Position numbers and translations under genes: made by a program
The notes under the pieces: generated by a model
Database searches by the model: none
What the model saw: the letters and a program-made list of their open reading frames with translations, nothing else
Told to the model about the DNA's origin: nothing
In this document: positions 9,764 through 17,463 of the stretch, piece after piece
Numbering within the stretch: the first letter of the stretch is position 1
How the letters are laid out: every line of letters starts with the position of its first letter
Source: Candidatus Binatia bacterium
Lineage (GTDB): Bacteria > Desulfobacterota > Binatia > UBA1149 > CAITLU01
Direction: 5' to 3'
Assembly (NCBI GenBank): GCA_036493895.1
Contig: DASXOZ010000019.1
Span: 1 to 64,000 of the forward strand
DNA: 64,000 bases

Positions 9764-9878
9764 GCGGCCTGGTCGAAATGAAAGGCCGCGTGAGCGGCCT
9801 GGTCGGAAGAAAAGGCCGCATGAGCGGCCTGATCGGAAGAAAAGGCCGCGTGAGCGGCCCGATCGAAAGGAAGAGTGC
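9760..9878 (+). repeat. Four tandem 30-bp units with start-codon hairpins
   Basis: Unit starts are at 9760, 9790, 9820 and 9850. The consensus is GTGAGCGGCCTGGTCGGAAG followed by AAAAGGCCGC. Across each unit boundary lies a perfect GC hairpin, AGGCCGC-(G/A)TGA-GCGGCCT, at 9783-9800 and 9813-9830 and one base pair shorter at 9844-9859. The tetraloop is the start/stop tetranucleotide GTGA (a GNRA-type loop) or ATGA. The first and last junctions resemble each other (AAAGGAAG before GCGTGAGC), which suggests the array grew by duplication of the original gatA/gatB junction. Confidence 0.9.
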
Positions 9879-9882
9879 GTGA
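9760..9882 (+). CDS. Repeat-encoded 40-residue peptide between gatA and gatB
   Basis: A GTG-initiated frame of 40 codons made almost wholly of a 10-residue repeat: [40 protein letters not shown]. Its GTG overlaps the gatA stop as GTGA, and its TGA overlaps the gatB GTG start as GTGA, so it is placed exactly as a translationally coupled cistron. Each unit begins with a usable start codon (GTG or ATG) preceded by AAAGG. The first three units are 30 nt and the last is 29 nt, which shifts the frame so that the peptide stops at the gatB start. The peptide is very basic and Gly-rich. It may be translated as a coupling spacer, or the array may only matter as RNA. No family is recognised. Confidence 0.4.
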   Translation: MSGLVEMKGRVSGLVGRKGRMSGLIGRKGRVSGPIERKSA

Positions 9883-11348
9883 GCCGCGCGTCCTTCTACG
9901 AAGAGGGCGGATTCGAGGTCATCGTCGGCCTGGAAGTCCACTGCCAGCTCGCCACCGAGTCGAAGCTGTTCTGCAGCTGTCCCGCTTCGTTCGGCGCGGG
10001 GCCGAACGAGCACACGTGCCCGGTCTGCCTCGGCATGCCGGGCGTGCTGCCGGTGCTCAACCGTCGCGCCGTCGAGTTCGCGATTCGAGCCGCGCTCGCG
10101 ACGGAAAGCAAAATCCGCCCGACGAGCCGCTGGGCGCGCAAAAACTACTTCTACCCCGACATGCCCAAGGCCTACCAGATCTCGCAGTACGAAGAGCCGT
10201 ACTGCGAGCACGGCCGCGTGCGCTTCGACGTCGACGGACAACCGCGCACGGTGCGCCTCACGCGCATCCACATGGAAGAGGACGCCGGCAAGAGCGTCCA
10301 CGACCTCAGCCCCAAGTGGTCGCTGGTCGACCTCAACCGCGCGAGCGTTCCGCTGCTCGAGATCGTCAGCGAGCCGGACATCCGAAGCGGCGCCGAGGCC
10401 TCGGCGTACCTGCGCAAGCTGCGCTCGATCGTGCGCTATCTCGGCATCAGCGACGGCAACATGAACGAAGGCAGCATGCGCTGCGACGCCAACGTCTCGC
10501 TGAGAAAGCGGGGCGAAGAGAAGTATGGCACCCGCACCGAGACGAAGAACCTGAACAGCTTTCGCTCGGTCGAGCGTGCGATCGCCTACGAGATCGAGCG
10601 CCAGGCCGAGATCCTGCTCGACGGTGGCCGCATCGTGCAGGAGACGCGCCTGTGGGATGCCGACCGCAACGAAACGCGCCCGATGCGCGGCAAGGAAGAC
10701 GCGCACGATTACCGCTATTTTCCCGAGCCGGACCTGATGCCTCTGGTGATCGACGATGCGTGGATCGAGAAGGTGCGCGCGCAGATGCCGGAGCTTCCGG
10801 ACGCGCGGCGCGCCCGCTTCGTGGCGTCGTACGGCCTTCCGGAATACGACGCCGACGTGCTGACGGCCAGCAAGGAGCTGGCCGACTGGTTCGAAGCCGC
10901 CGTCGCCGCGCATCCGAACGCGAAGGCGCTGTCGAACTGGATCATGAGCGACGTGATCCGCATCGCCAACGAAGCGGCCGTCGACGGAGAGGCCGACTAC
11001 ACGAAGATCCCGCTGTCGCCCGCGCACCTGGCGGGCCTGGTCGCGCTGATCGACGACGGCACCATCAGCGGCAAGATCGCCAAGGCCGTGCTGCCGAAGA
11101 TGATCGAAAGCGGCGACGACGCGCGCACCGTCGTCGACCGCGAAGGCCTCGTGCAGGTGACCGACGAAGGAGCGATCGTCGCGGTCGTGGACCGTGTGCT
11201 GGCGGCCAACCCCGACAAGGTCGCCGAGTACCGCTCGGGAAAAGACAAGTTGTTCGGATTCTTCGTCGGCCAGGTCATGAAGGAGAGCCAGGGCAGGGCG
11301 AACCCGGCCTCCGTCAATCGCCTCCTCAAGGAGCGCCTGGCCGGCTGA
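9879..11348 (+). CDS. gatB: Asp/Glu-tRNA amidotransferase subunit B
   Basis: 489 aa, full length. It binds the misacylated tRNA and phosphorylates the Glu/Asp side chain before amidation with ammonia from GatA. The N-terminal cradle domain is clear ([39 protein letters not shown] with zinc-type cysteines, then [15 protein letters not shown] and [15 protein letters not shown]). The helical and YqeY-like tail (residues ~340-489) is complete, ending in [16 protein letters not shown]. Its GTG start overlaps the TGA of the repeat peptide. Translation may depend on ribosomes arriving through the repeat array, since the local Shine-Dalgarno (AAAGGAAG) lies inside the last unit. Confidence 0.96.
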   Translation: MSRASFYEEGGFEVIVGLEVHCQLATESKLFCSCPASFGAGPNEHTCPVCLGMPGVLPVLNRRAVEFAIRAALATESKIRPTSRWARKNYFYPDMPKAYQISQYEEPYCEHGRVRFDVDGQPRTVRLTRIHMEEDAGKSVHDLSPKWSLVDLNRASVPLLEIVSEPDIRSGAEASAYLRKLRSIVRYLGISDGNMNEGSMRCDANVSLRKRGEEKYGTRTETKNLNSFRSVERAIAYEIERQAEILLDGGRIVQETRLWDADRNETRPMRGKEDAHDYRYFPEPDLMPLVIDDAWIEKVRAQMPELPDARRARFVASYGLPEYDADVLTASKELADWFEAAVAAHPNAKALSNWIMSDVIRIANEAAVDGEADYTKIPLSPAHLAGLVALIDDGTISGKIAKAVLPKMIESGDDARTVVDREGLVQVTDEGAIVAVVDRVLAANPDKVAEYRSGKDKLFGFFVGQVMKESQGRANPASVNRLLKERLAG

Positions 11349-11355
11349 CGCGCTC

Positions 11356-12366
11356 GTGGCGGGACCGGCCCATGTCTGTGCCGTCGTCGTTCACTACGGC
11401 GATCCCGCGCTCACGCGGCGCTGCCTCGACAGCCTTTCCGGTCTCGACGAAGTCGTCCTCATCGACCAGCCGCCGCGTCTTGCGGGCGACCATCCCCGCG
11501 TCACGCGGCGCATCGAAACGGCAAAGAACATCGGCTTTGCCGCAGCGTGCAACCGCGGCGTCGACGCGGCTGCCGGCCCGTTCGTGCTGCTGCTCAACAA
11601 CGACGCGGTGCTTGCCGACGGCGCTGCCGCGGCGCTCCGGAGAGCGCTCGCGACGCTCGACGAAAACGTCGCGGGCCTTTGCCTCAAGCTGCTCGATCTG
11701 GACGGCGTGACCATCCAGAGCGCCGGCGGCCTGTGGTTCTCGCGAGACGGCATCGGCTTTCCGCGGGGTTTCGGCGAGCTCGACCGCGGCCAGTACGACC
11801 GACTCGATGCGAACGAGATCGGCGTTCCTTCCGGCGCCGCCGCCGTCTACCGCACGTCTGCGTGGAAGCAGGCCGGCGGAATGAGCGAGGAGTTCTTCTG
11901 CTACTGCGAAGACGGCGACCTCGGCTTGAGGATGATCGCGTCGGGCAATCGTTTCGCGTGGGCTCCCGACGTCAAGGTGCTGCACGAGCTATCGTCGGCA
12001 AGCAGCGCACACTCGCTGTTCAAGGCCTACCACGTCGAGCGCAACCACTTTGCGACGATGCTGCACTGCGCGCCGGTTGCGACGCTGCTGGCGCTTCCAT
12101 TCTGGACGGCGGCCCGAATCCTCGGCCTGGCGAGCGATGCGCTGACGGGACACGGCGCCGGCGCCGGCCTGCGGCGCGAAGCCTCACCGCTGGCACTCGC
12201 ATCGACGCTGCTGCGAGCCTGGGCCGGAGCGCTCGTCCTGCTGCCCGGTGCGCTGGCAACGCGGCGCGCACTGCTGGCGCGTCACCGCCGCGCGCCCAGA
12301 ATTATCGGCCGTTTCCTGGCAACCCACCGCACCACCCTCGAACAACTCCGCCGCTCCCGCGACTGA
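11356..12366 (+). CDS. Family 2 glycosyltransferase
   Basis: 336 aa GT-A-fold enzyme. The N-terminal strand CAVVVHYGDPALTRRCLDSL is followed by KNIGFAAACNRGVDAA and the DXD-type LLLNNDAVLADG (~residues 80-90); the acceptor region has FFCYCEDGDLGLRM (ED...) near residue 180. It resembles rhamnosyl- and other sugar transferases that extend surface polysaccharides. The C-terminal ~110 residues contain a hydrophobic stretch (TLLALPFWTAARILGLA) that may associate with the membrane. It starts at GTG 11356, only 7 nt after gatB, so it is probably cotranscribed with gatCAB, an unusual partner with no obvious functional link. Confidence 0.86.
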   Translation: MAGPAHVCAVVVHYGDPALTRRCLDSLSGLDEVVLIDQPPRLAGDHPRVTRRIETAKNIGFAAACNRGVDAAAGPFVLLLNNDAVLADGAAAALRRALATLDENVAGLCLKLLDLDGVTIQSAGGLWFSRDGIGFPRGFGELDRGQYDRLDANEIGVPSGAAAVYRTSAWKQAGGMSEEFFCYCEDGDLGLRMIASGNRFAWAPDVKVLHELSSASSAHSLFKAYHVERNHFATMLHCAPVATLLALPFWTAARILGLASDALTGHGAGAGLRREASPLALASTLLRAWAGALVLLPGALATRRALLARHRRAPRIIGRFLATHRTTLEQLRRSRD

Positions 12367-12466
12367 TACACGAATGGCAGCGCGTTCAGGCGCGCGAGTG
12401 AGCACAGGAGCTCGGCGCCTCTTCTTCGGAGCGGGCCACGCGCGGGCAATCGGCGTCCGCAGCCTG

Positions 12467-13345
12467 CTAGAGCATGCTGGCGTTGGCGACGAGGTACTTG
12501 ACCCCTTCGGAGAGCGCCTGGTGGTCGTTCTCCACCATGTCGTTGGCACGACGCATCGTTTCCGCCGTCACGAGGTTGGCCATTCCGTTGATCGCCGACT
12601 CGAGCCCCGCGTACTTCTGCAGCGAAGCGCGCCGCACGACCGGCACCGCGCGATTGGGTGCGAAGGCGTGGTGGTCGTCGTTCAGCGCACGAAGGCCCAT
12701 GCGCGACAGCGCGGCGTCGGTCGGATATCCGACGACGACGTCCGCTTCGTGGCTGTTCAGCACCTTGTAGAGATCGGCTTCCGGAACGGTCTTGATCTCC
12801 CCGACTTCCAGTCCGTAGACGCGGCGCACCAAAGGCCACCCGTCGCTTCGCGACTGGAACTCGAACGGAAACGCGGCGCGCCAGGTGTGGAACGCCTGTT
12901 TTGCTTCGGTGATCGAGAGTGCAGCCGTTCCGCCGCGCACGACGAGCGCGAGCGGATTGTCGTAACCGAGAGGCTGCTCCCAGACGAGGCCTGCGGGATC
13001 GTACTCCGCCCGCACGCGGTCGAGAATAACGGCGGGTCCCTGGTTCAGCACCGCCATTGCTGCCGGTGAGCGGACGATGGTCGCGATCGCGGTGGCGGTG
13101 TACTCGACGTAGACGTCGATCTTTCCCGCCCGCAGTGCAGAATCGAGGTCGCTCGTGCTGCCCATGTCGAAGTTGCGCTGGACCGGAAGCCCGGCGCCTT
13201 CGATCTGCTCGGCCAGCATCTCGACGAGGATGCGCTGCTCGGTGGTGCTCTTTCCGCCCACCACGACCGGCGCAATTTTTTCTTCTTCGCTGCTGCAGCC
13301 GGCAACGAAGACGGCCAGCACGACGGCCAGAATCGACAGTTTCAT
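12467..13345 (-). CDS. OpuC-like glycine betaine/choline-binding lipoprotein
   Basis: 292 aa. The signal peptide MKLSILAVVLAVFVAGC ends in a lipobox cysteine at residue 17, so this is a lipid-anchored periplasmic binding protein. The mature part follows the OpuAC/ProX family: IAPVVVGGKSTTEQRILVEM, then GAGLPVQRNFDMGSTSDLDS and LRAGKIDVYVEYTATAI, with a second lobe including ADVVVGYPTDAALSRMGLRA. The family binds quaternary ammonium osmoprotectants. No ABC permease or ATPase gene is adjacent; both neighbours are glycosyltransferases. It may serve a transporter encoded elsewhere, and the ligand may differ from betaine. Confidence 0.85.
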   Translation of the reverse strand: MKLSILAVVLAVFVAGCSSEEEKIAPVVVGGKSTTEQRILVEMLAEQIEGAGLPVQRNFDMGSTSDLDSALRAGKIDVYVEYTATAIATIVRSPAAMAVLNQGPAVILDRVRAEYDPAGLVWEQPLGYDNPLALVVRGGTAALSITEAKQAFHTWRAAFPFEFQSRSDGWPLVRRVYGLEVGEIKTVPEADLYKVLNSHEADVVVGYPTDAALSRMGLRALNDDHHAFAPNRAVPVVRRASLQKYAGLESAINGMANLVTAETMRRANDMVENDHQALSEGVKYLVANASML

Positions 13346-13474
13346 CGTCCCCCTCCGGACGGTCCCGCGCTCGGCGCCCCCCGGCGCCTGTCGATGCGGT
13401 CCCCCCGACGTCCTCTTAGCACGAAAGCGAACCGTGATTCGAGCGCGCCGAATTGCGCGGCGCGGCAGGTACTC

Positions 13475-14509
13475 TCAGGCGCGGGGAAGGGTTTCGCGGT
13501 CGGCTCCGCCCGGAACGACAAGCCCGATTCGCGGAGGGGTCAGCGGCACCGACGGAACCGAAAGGATGTCGTAGATCATCGCCTGCACGATGCCGAAAAG
13601 GCCTGCCGCCGTGGTGAACGCGGCAACCATGACGGTTCCCGCTGTCGCCGGCACATCGTAGACCGACGAGTGCACCCAGCTTCGCACCCCGAACACGACG
13701 CCGAACACCGTCAGCGGGATGCCGACCGCCAGCAGAAGCGATACGGCCGAAAAATCGAGCACGAGGTAACGCAGCCAGAGCCGCCTCGTGAACGCGCGAG
13801 CGTGCTTCGCGGCGAATTCGAAAAGACTGCGCGCGACCGACAGGTGGCTCGACTCCGCGCCGTAGCGTGCCGGGATCGCGACGTCGACGGCCACGGCCCG
13901 CACCACCGAGAGCTCGGTCAGCATGCTCGACTCGAAGAAAAAGCGGTCGTCGAGCTGGTCGAGGTCGATCGCGGAAAGAGCTTCGCGAGAGATCGCAGTG
14001 TAACCGTTGGTCGGGTCGAGCAGCGTCCAGTAGCCGGTGGAAAGCTTGGTCATCAGCGACAGGGCTGCGTTTCCGAACAGGCGCACCGCCGGCATCGCGC
14101 GGATCTCGCGCGAATGTACGAAACGGTTGCCCTTGGCGTAATCGGCTCGTCCGAGCGCGATCGGCAGCACCAGGGACGCAAGAGCAGTCGGGTCCATCTG
14201 CCCGTCCGCATCCATTTTCGCGACGATCTCGGCACCGTCGGCCAGCGCACGCACGTAGCCGCTTCGCACCGCCGCGCCGACTCCGCGATTGGTCGCGTGA
14301 TCGACACGGACGACGCGGTGGTCTGCGGCCGCGACCTCGTCGACGGCTTTGGCCGTCGCGTCCGTGCAGCCGTCGGTGACGACGACGATGCTGCGGACGA
14401 AGGGCGGAACGGCACGCAGGGTGTCGGCAATCCACCGCTCGGCCTGGAAGGCCGGCACGACGACCGCAATGTGCAGAGAGGCCAGGGCCTGTTCGAGCTG
14501 GGCGTTCAA
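13475..14509 (-). CDS. Membrane-anchored family 2 glycosyltransferase (DPM1/GtrB-like)
   Basis: 344 aa. The GT2 domain (residues ~10-235) begins with HIAVVVPAFQAERWIADTL and carries VVVTDGCTDATAK, NRGVGAAVRSGYVRAL and the metal-binding KMDADGQMDP. About two hydrophobic segments follow (near VLDFSAVSLLLAVGIPLTVF and AAFTTAAGLFGIVQAMIYDI), as in polyprenyl-phosphate sugar transferases that load a lipid carrier at the inner membrane. Typical partners would be a flippase or GtrA-type protein, but none is adjacent. The sugar and lipid acceptor are unknown. Confidence 0.87.
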   Translation of the reverse strand: MNAQLEQALASLHIAVVVPAFQAERWIADTLRAVPPFVRSIVVVTDGCTDATAKAVDEVAAADHRVVRVDHATNRGVGAAVRSGYVRALADGAEIVAKMDADGQMDPTALASLVLPIALGRADYAKGNRFVHSREIRAMPAVRLFGNAALSLMTKLSTGYWTLLDPTNGYTAISREALSAIDLDQLDDRFFFESSMLTELSVVRAVAVDVAIPARYGAESSHLSVARSLFEFAAKHARAFTRRLWLRYLVLDFSAVSLLLAVGIPLTVFGVVFGVRSWVHSSVYDVPATAGTVMVAAFTTAAGLFGIVQAMIYDILSVPSVPLTPPRIGLVVPGGADRETLPRA

Positions 14510-14732
14510 CGGGCGTTGGCCGTAGCGCCGGAGCGGGGCACAGGCAAGCCTGGCCCCCTGCGCGGCGGCCGTGAGGGGCGTTTCGGCCGGGCGCGCGCCC
14601 GATACGGCTCGCTGCCGGCCCGGGCAGCCCGTCCCGGAACCGGACAGGGGACGGTGTGAGTCGGGACCGCCCTGCCGCTACGATCACGGATCAATGCACC
14701 GGTGTCGGCCGGATCGCGGGGAGCCCGGGTAC

Positions 14733-16091
14733 ATGAATCGCCGCATACTCACGCTGGTCGCCGTCGCCCTTGCCTGCAGCGCCGCGCCCGCATCCGCAGC
14801 ATCCCCGGGCCAGTACAGCCTCCAGGAGCGCAGCTACAACTACACAGGCGAGCCCAGCGGCTGTCGCAACATCTTCGTCAGCGGCAAGCTCGTTCGCATC
14901 GAGGATTGCGGGGCCACCAGCGGAAAAGGGTACACGCTGGTGCGGCCGGACCGCAACCTCGTGACGACGGTCAGAGCTGCCGACAAAATCTGCGAAGACC
15001 AGCCGCTCGAGCAGTGGCTCGCGAAATATTCCGGCAATCTTGCCGCTTCCGCCTGGAGCAGCGACACGTTCGTCGGCGTGCTCTTCGCGCTCGACAGGAA
15101 CGAAGCGTTCGCGCGATCGGGCAGCGACGACACGGTCTCGGGAACGGCGGCGCGAAAGTACACGCTGGCCGCTGCCGCCTCGGTCGATCCCACCGCGAGC
15201 ACGACGTTCTGGCTTGCTGCCGATACGGGACTGCCGCTGCTCATGGAAAACCGTTTCGGGGACAACCAGTACTCGGTGCGCACGCAGTGGACCGCGCCGG
15301 TCGTCGCGCCGCAGAGTGCCGCGCTGTTCGAGAAACCCGCAAACTGCGCCGACGTCACCGCGATGCAGCAGATCGGCTTCGCCTCCGCCGGAGCAACGGG
15401 GACGCTGCTCTCGGCAACAGGGGCTTTGGTTTCTGCACCCGGAAAAACCGCACCCGCGCGGCCTTCCGGCATTCGCAGCGCCATTTGCGACGGCAGCCGC
15501 CTCGTCGATGTCTCGGCAGAGGGCGGCGCGAAAAACGCCGTCTCACAGGCCGGAGACGGCGGCCTCGCGTTTCGCGTGCAATCGGGCGCCGTCGATCCCG
15601 GCGCGTGGTGCCTGCTGATGCCGGAAGAGTATGCGGCGTCGCGCCGTCCGCTGCCGGTGCACGCCGGTGCGGTCTCGTCGGGACCGTGCCCGGATGCGAT
15701 CCGCTCGAAACTTTCCAAGGCGCGCTCGCGGGAAGTCGCCAAATGCCGCCTGCTCGGGGAAATCCAGGGGCTCGGCAGCGTCGTCGTCGCCGAGTACGCC
15801 CGCAGCCGCCGCGACCGTCTCGCCGCCGTCGCGCTGCTGGACGGCGATCGTGTGCTGATCCAGGACCTGGCCGGCAGCCGCGACGACAACTACGTCTGGC
15901 GCGTCGATGACGGCGGCATGTTCGATCCGTCGGCGTTCCGGCTGCTGTTTGCGATGCAGGGCCAGGCAGGCTCACCGATCGAGATCGGCTATTCGTGGAA
16001 CGGCGCCGAGGGCGAGAGCCTCGCGCTGCTGCGCTCGACGGGAAACGAGCTGGTCGAAGTGAAGTCCGGCTTCCGCCACCGCCAGCGTTGA
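14733..16091 (+). CDS. Large secreted protein of unknown function
   Basis: 452 aa. The start at ATG 14733 opens a Sec signal peptide (MNRRILTLVAVALACSAA then PASAASPG, cleavage after ASA). The frame upstream is open but has no family sense. The N-terminal half (residues ~25-210) has a beta-rich pattern that recalls LolA-like or outer-membrane lipoprotein-sorting domains: GKLVRIED, then ASTTFWLAADTGLPLLMENR. I regard that as weak. The C-terminal half (~250-450) is a separate beta-rich region. Six or more cysteines occur in the mature protein, which suggests disulfides in the periplasm. Convergent with the alcohol dehydrogenase. Confidence 0.8.
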   Translation: MNRRILTLVAVALACSAAPASAASPGQYSLQERSYNYTGEPSGCRNIFVSGKLVRIEDCGATSGKGYTLVRPDRNLVTTVRAADKICEDQPLEQWLAKYSGNLAASAWSSDTFVGVLFALDRNEAFARSGSDDTVSGTAARKYTLAAAASVDPTASTTFWLAADTGLPLLMENRFGDNQYSVRTQWTAPVVAPQSAALFEKPANCADVTAMQQIGFASAGATGTLLSATGALVSAPGKTAPARPSGIRSAICDGSRLVDVSAEGGAKNAVSQAGDGGLAFRVQSGAVDPGAWCLLMPEEYAASRRPLPVHAGAVSSGPCPDAIRSKLSKARSREVAKCRLLGEIQGLGSVVVAEYARSRRDRLAAVALLDGDRVLIQDLAGSRDDNYVWRVDDGGMFDPSAFRLLFAMQGQAGSPIEIGYSWNGAEGESLALLRSTGNELVEVKSGFRHRQR

Positions 16092-16092
16092 T

Positions 16093-16121
16093 CGGGAAGG
16101 GCACCCTGTAGTGCCTACCCG
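16093..16121. terminator. Weak bidirectional hairpin between convergent genes
   Basis: CGGG(AA)GGCAC and GTGCC(TA)CCCG form a two-part stem around a 6-nt loop in the 41-nt gap between two convergent genes. No T-run follows on either strand, so its function as a terminator is only suggested by position. Confidence 0.3.
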
Positions 16122-16132
16122 GGCAGTGCGCG

Positions 16133-17224
16133 TCAGTCGTGGATCACGACGCTGCGGATCGCGTCGCCCTTGGTCATCTCCGTGAACGCGTCGTTGATGT
16201 CGCCGATCTTGATCCTGTGCGACACCATGCCGGCCAGGTCGAGGTCGCCCTTCTTTGCGAAGTTGACGTACTTGACGAAGTCGTGGCGCACGTCGGCCGA
16301 GCCGTACATCGTGCCGATGATCGCCTTGTTCTGCAGCGGAATCATGCCGCCGGGAACGGACGTCTCGTCCATGATCGACGGGACGCCGACCCACACGCAG
16401 CGGCCGCCGGGACGCGTCATGTTGAGCGCCTGACGCTGCAGGGCCGTGTGGCCGACGACTTCGAACGCGAAGTCGGCGCCGCGTCCCTCGGTCATGCCCT
16501 GCACGAAGTTGACTGGATCGGTGACCGCCGGATCGCACGAATGCGTCGCGCCGAATTTCGTGGCCGATGCGCGCTTGGCCTCGTTGAGGTCGATCGCGAT
16601 GATGCGGGCCGCACCCGCGATGCGCGCGCCCTGGATCACCGACTGCCCCACTCCGCCGCAGCCAATGACGGCGACCGTCGAGCCCTTGGTAACCTGTGCC
16701 GCATTGAGCGCCGCGCCGACGCCGGTGGTCACGCCGCAGCCGATCAGGCAGGCCTGCTCGAGCGGGAAATCCGACGGTACCTTGACGAGCGCCGCCTCGT
16801 GGACGATGGCCTCTTCGGCAAACGTCGCAAGACCGCCGACTGCGCCGAACATGCGGCTGCCGTCGCTTCTCACGAATGGGAATCGGCTCATGCCGATGGT
16901 CTGGCCGCGCTCACAGCAGAACGGCTGGCCGTTGGTGCAGAAGAAACACTCGCCGCAGATCGGCACGAAGTTGCCGATCACGTGATCGCCGGCCTTCAGG
17001 CCGCTCTTGCTGTCGACGGCGGATACGACGACGCCCGCGCCCTCGTGGCCGAGGATGCATCCCGGCGGAATCGGAAGCTTGCCTTCCCAGATCGAGAGGT
17101 CCGAGTGACAGACCCCGCTGGCGACCCACTTCACGTGCACCTCGCCCGGCTGGGACGGTGCATCAAGAGTCAGCTCCTCGACGGGCATCGGTTCGTGATT
17201 CGCAGTGAAAAGACAGGCTTTCAT
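16133..17224 (-). CDS. Zinc-dependent alcohol dehydrogenase
   Basis: 363 aa medium-chain dehydrogenase. The catalytic zinc site is seen in GVCHSDLSIWEGKLPIPPGC followed by LGHEGAGVV (Cys, His-Glu). The structural zinc loop PICGECFFCTNGQPFCC has the four spaced cysteines. The NAD-binding motif VIGCGGVGQSVIQGA is near residue 185. It looks closest to the class III/NDMA-type alcohol dehydrogenases used on primary alcohols or formaldehyde adducts, but the substrate is not determinable. I start at ATG 17224 (MKACLFTAN); the long upstream extension is non-family. Divergent from the sensor kinase pair with a 239-nt shared upstream region. Confidence 0.92.
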   Translation of the reverse strand: MKACLFTANHEPMPVEELTLDAPSQPGEVHVKWVASGVCHSDLSIWEGKLPIPPGCILGHEGAGVVVSAVDSKSGLKAGDHVIGNFVPICGECFFCTNGQPFCCERGQTIGMSRFPFVRSDGSRMFGAVGGLATFAEEAIVHEAALVKVPSDFPLEQACLIGCGVTTGVGAALNAAQVTKGSTVAVIGCGGVGQSVIQGARIAGAARIIAIDLNEAKRASATKFGATHSCDPAVTDPVNFVQGMTEGRGADFAFEVVGHTALQRQALNMTRPGGRCVWVGVPSIMDETSVPGGMIPLQNKAIIGTMYGSADVRHDFVKYVNFAKKGDLDLAGMVSHRIKIGDINDAFTEMTKGDAIRSVVIHD

Positions 17225-17463
17225 GGGCGGGCTAGATACCGAACGTTCGTTGCAAAGAAAACCCGCCCGAGGGTCCGCCGAACCCGTTTGGACGGACCCT
17301 GACGCGGGAGTACCCTGCGCAGCGGGGCCGACGCGATCTCGCTTTCGCGAATGCTCGAAACGGTCGTAGTGACCCGGGATTCGGGGCGGCGAGCACCCCC
17401 ATTCGCGCGTCAATTCTGGTCGCGGGGACGGCGGCCGGCGGGACCAAGTCGATTCAAAGTGGA

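Noticed and set aside
9760..9878. CRISPR-like or transposon repeat array
   Set aside because: Units are adjacent with no spacers and are joined to the gatA/gatB junction. They look like local duplication, not CRISPR or a mobile element.
12372..12466. Small RNA in the gap before the binding protein gene
   Set aside because: No stable hairpin with a T-run or conserved promoter could be seen in the 95-nt gap.
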